From Shewanella halotolerans (GTDB lineage Bacteria > Pseudomonadota > Gammaproteobacteria > Enterobacterales > Shewanellaceae), in NCBI RefSeq assembly GCF_019457535.1, contig NZ_CP080417.1, positions 1,426,001 to 1,490,000 of the forward strand: a stretch of 64,000 bases of DNA, given 5' to 3'. Below are positions 61,871 through 64,000 of this stretch, piece after piece. The notes beneath the pieces were generated by a model, which was not told the DNA's origin, did not search any database, and saw only the letters and a program-made list of their open reading frames with translations. Each line of letters starts with the position of its first letter. Positions within the stretch are counted from its first letter, which is position 1. Position numbers and translations under genes: made by a program.

Positions 61871-64000
61871 ATGAGATTGAATAAAATTTTTGCCTCGATG
61901 TTATTAGTCGGTGCGTCTTTATCAGGGAAGGGTTGGGCCGATACATTCCAGCCTTTTGAAGTGACCGACATCCAGGTTAAGGGATTGCAGCGTGTTGCAC
62001 TGGGTGCGGCGCTGTTGAATATTCCTATCAAGGTGGGAGACAGGGTCGACGAACTGCGTCTGCAGCAGGCGATCAAGAGCCTGTATTCCTCGACCAACTT
62101 CGAGCATATCGAGGTGAGCCGCGATGGCAACGTCTTGGTGGTGACGGTCAAAGAAAGGCCTACCATCAGCACTGTGACCTTCGAAGGCAACAAGGACATT
62201 AAAGACGAGCAGCTACAAGAGAGTCTCGACGGCAGTGGCGTCAAGGCCGGTGAGTCGCTTGATCGCACCATGCTTAGCGGCATCGAGAAGAGCCTGCAGG
62301 ATTTCTACTATGGCGTGGGTAAGTATGGCGCCAAGGTGGAGGCTCAGGTGATCAACCTGCCGCGTAACCGTGTCGAGTTGAAGTTTAAGTTTACCGAAGG
62401 TTTGGCGGCAGAGATTCGTCAGATCAACGTGGTGGGCAACACTGTCTTTAGCGACGCCGAACTGATCGGCATGCTGGAGCTGAAAGACTATGTGGCCTGG
62501 TGGGATCTCTTCGGCGAGCGCCGCTACCAGAAGCAGAAGCTGCAGGCCGATCTTGAAACCATCAAGACCTTCTACCATAACCGTGGTTATATCCGTTTCG
62601 AGGTGACCTCGACTCAGGTGGCGATGACCCCTGACCGTAAGGGTCTCTACATCACCATCAACGTCGATGAGGGTGAGCAGTATAAGGTTAAAGAAGTTAA
62701 CCTGACTGGCGACCTCATGGGCCGCGAAGAGGTGATGCAGGCGATTCTGCCGATCAAGGTAGGCGATACCTATAACGGCGCAGACGTGACCTTTACTGAA
62801 GAGATGTATGGCAAGTATTTGGGCCGTTTCGGCTATGCCTACCCTGAGGTGAAGACCTATCCTGAGATCGATGATGAGACCAAAGAGGTCGCCCTCAACG
62901 TCAACATCAAGCCGGGTAAGCGCGTCTATGTGCGTAGCATTAACTTTACCGGTAACCAGGTCACTAAAGATGAGGTGATGCGCCGCGAGCTGCGTCAGAT
63001 GGAAGGCGCCTGGCTGAACTCGGCCCAGGTCGAGCAATCGAAAGCGCGTCTTAACCGCCTGGGTTACTTCGAAACTGTCGATACCCAGACGGTTCAGGTG
63101 CCGGGCACAGACGATCTGGTGGACGTCGATTTTACCGTGAAGGAGCAGCCATCAGGCTCGTTCAACGCGGGTGTGGGTTATGGTACCGAGTCGGGCCTGA
63201 GCCTGCAGTTTGGTGTGCAGCAGAGCAACTTCCTGGGTACGGGTAACCAGGCGGGGATTAACCTTAACACCAACAAGTACTCGAAGAACGTCAACATCAA
63301 CTACACAGATCCTTACTTCACCAAAGATGGCGTGAGCCTAGGTGGTAGCATCTACTGGAACGAGTTTGACGCTCAGGAAGCGAACCTCGAACGCTATAAG
63401 AACAGTTCTTACGGTATTGCCGTAAACTCTGGCTTCCCGATCAACGAATACAACCGTATCAACGGTGGTATCGGCTATCGCCACAACAGCATCTCGGAGA
63501 TCTCGGCCTACGAGCAGGCCCTGCGTTTCTACAACATCTATCGTGATGCCAACGACCCTAACGCCGACCTGTCGTTCGATAACTTTGAGCTGACCCTCGG
63601 CTGGTATCGCAGTACGCTTAACCGCGGCACCTTCCCAACCGATGGTTCGTCGCAGCGCTTGAGCGGCAAGATGACGGTACCGGGTTCGGATCTGCAGTAC
63701 TTTAAGACAGATTTCGATACCAGCTTCTACTGGCCAATCAACCGCAGCCACAGCTTCGTACTCCTGACTAAGGCGCGTCTGGGTTATGGTAACGGTTATG
63801 GTCAGTACAACGACAACGACCAGATCTTACCTTTCTGGGAGAACTACTACTCAGGTGGTAGCAGCTCGCTGCGTGGCTTTAAGTCTAACTCTGTGGGCCC
63901 ACGCTCATTCTACCTGTATCGTGGTAGTGAGCCGTGCTCGCCAGATCCAGCAGGGGATACATGTACCTTGCCAGGGGATCCTAACCGTGTCACTGTGAGC
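61871..64000 (+). CDS. bamA: BamA, outer-membrane assembly factor (partial)
   Basis: The frame is open from ATG 61871 to the window end (710 codons; the whole protein is normally about 800-830). Signal peptide of about 21 residues (ends KGWAD), five POTRA domains (about residues 22-425), then the barrel. SSSLRGFKSNSVGPR near the end is the conserved VRGF-type motif of Omp85 loop 6. BamA folds and inserts outer-membrane proteins, such as the porin and barrel encoded here. It comes after rseP as in E. coli (rseP-bamA-skp). Confidence 0.98.
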   Translation, partial: MRLNKIFASMLLVGASLSGKGWADTFQPFEVTDIQVKGLQRVALGAALLNIPIKVGDRVDELRLQQAIKSLYSSTNFEHIEVSRDGNVLVVTVKERPTISTVTFEGNKDIKDEQLQESLDGSGVKAGESLDRTMLSGIEKSLQDFYYGVGKYGAKVEAQVINLPRNRVELKFKFTEGLAAEIRQINVVGNTVFSDAELIGMLELKDYVAWWDLFGERRYQKQKLQADLETIKTFYHNRGYIRFEVTSTQVAMTPDRKGLYITINVDEGEQYKVKEVNLTGDLMGREEVMQAILPIKVGDTYNGADVTFTEEMYGKYLGRFGYAYPEVKTYPEIDDETKEVALNVNIKPGKRVYVRSINFTGNQVTKDEVMRRELRQMEGAWLNSAQVEQSKARLNRLGYFETVDTQTVQVPGTDDLVDVDFTVKEQPSGSFNAGVGYGTESGLSLQFGVQQSNFLGTGNQAGINLNTNKYSKNVNINYTDPYFTKDGVSLGGSIYWNEFDAQEANLERYKNSSYGIAVNSGFPINEYNRINGGIGYRHNSISEISAYEQALRFYNIYRDANDPNADLSFDNFELTLGWYRSTLNRGTFPTDGSSQRLSGKMTVPGSDLQYFKTDFDTSFYWPINRSHSFVLLTKARLGYGNGYGQYNDNDQILPFWENYYSGGSSSLRGFKSNSVGPRSFYLYRGSEPCSPDPAGDTCTLPGDPNRVTVS

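Noticed and set aside
62213..63037. 274-codon frame antisense to bamA
   Set aside because: bamA is certain; the antisense frame is rich in Leu/His/Asp as expected from reverse reading and has no start signal.

Overview
The window looks like a chromosomal segment of a marine gammaproteobacterium, almost certainly Shewanella. The reasons are a complete pfaR-A-B-C-D polyunsaturated fatty acid (PUFA) synthase operon with pfaE on the other strand nearby, several small families common in Shewanella (DUF3192, DUF2789, DUF3301, DUF3549, DUF3718, DUF2310), and gammaproteobacterial gene orders such as queF/syd, yqcC-truC-yqcA and map/rpsB-tsf-pyrH-frr-uppS-cdsA-dxr-rseP-bamA. Base composition is moderately GC-rich, which would suit a higher-GC species of the genus; the species itself is not determined. 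There are no insertion sequences, prophage genes, tRNAs, rRNAs or CRISPR arrays that I can see.

Region 1 (1-6.9 kb): end of an M20 amidohydrolase, a ModA-like binding protein, a lipoprotein, a 43-residue membrane peptide, a family-3 periplasmic binding protein, a zinc-binding small protein and a penicillin-acylase-family hydrolase.

Region 2 (6.9-25.3 kb, minus strand): the PUFA synthase. pfaR, pfaA, pfaB and pfaC are joined by 1- to 4-base stop/start overlaps; pfaD follows after 134 bases that hold a hairpin. PfaA carries five nearly identical acyl carrier domains.

Region 3 (25.7-35 kb, plus strand): an EF-G-like GTPase, a cupin, then a five-gene envelope module (LolA-like periplasmic protein, two FtsX-type permeases, a LolD-like ATPase, an outer-membrane barrel), and the phosphopantetheinyl transferase pfaE. 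The module lies between the two parts of the PUFA pathway, so a link to moving lipids or lipoproteins to the outer membrane is a reasonable hypothesis.

Region 4 (35-49.5 kb): porin, queF/syd, several small conserved genes, and a 1.8-kb stretch with no protein genes that holds two tandem CsrB-family regulatory RNAs. Each has dozens of GGA motifs, its own terminator, and an 18-base GacA/UvrY palindrome at the same distance (about 166 bases) from its -10 box. The interval syd ... csrB ... yqcC-truC-yqcA matches the place of csrB in E. coli. A PTS EIIBC transporter, purU and a DUF3718 protein follow.

Region 5 (49.7-64 kb): dapD, glnD and map on the minus strand, then the plus-strand translation and envelope series rpsB, tsf, pyrH, frr, uppS, cdsA, dxr, rseP and bamA (cut by the window end). 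rpsB, tsf and frr show the T-ending codon choice of highly expressed genes. rpsB has a strong promoter with a GC-rich discriminator and a structured leader.
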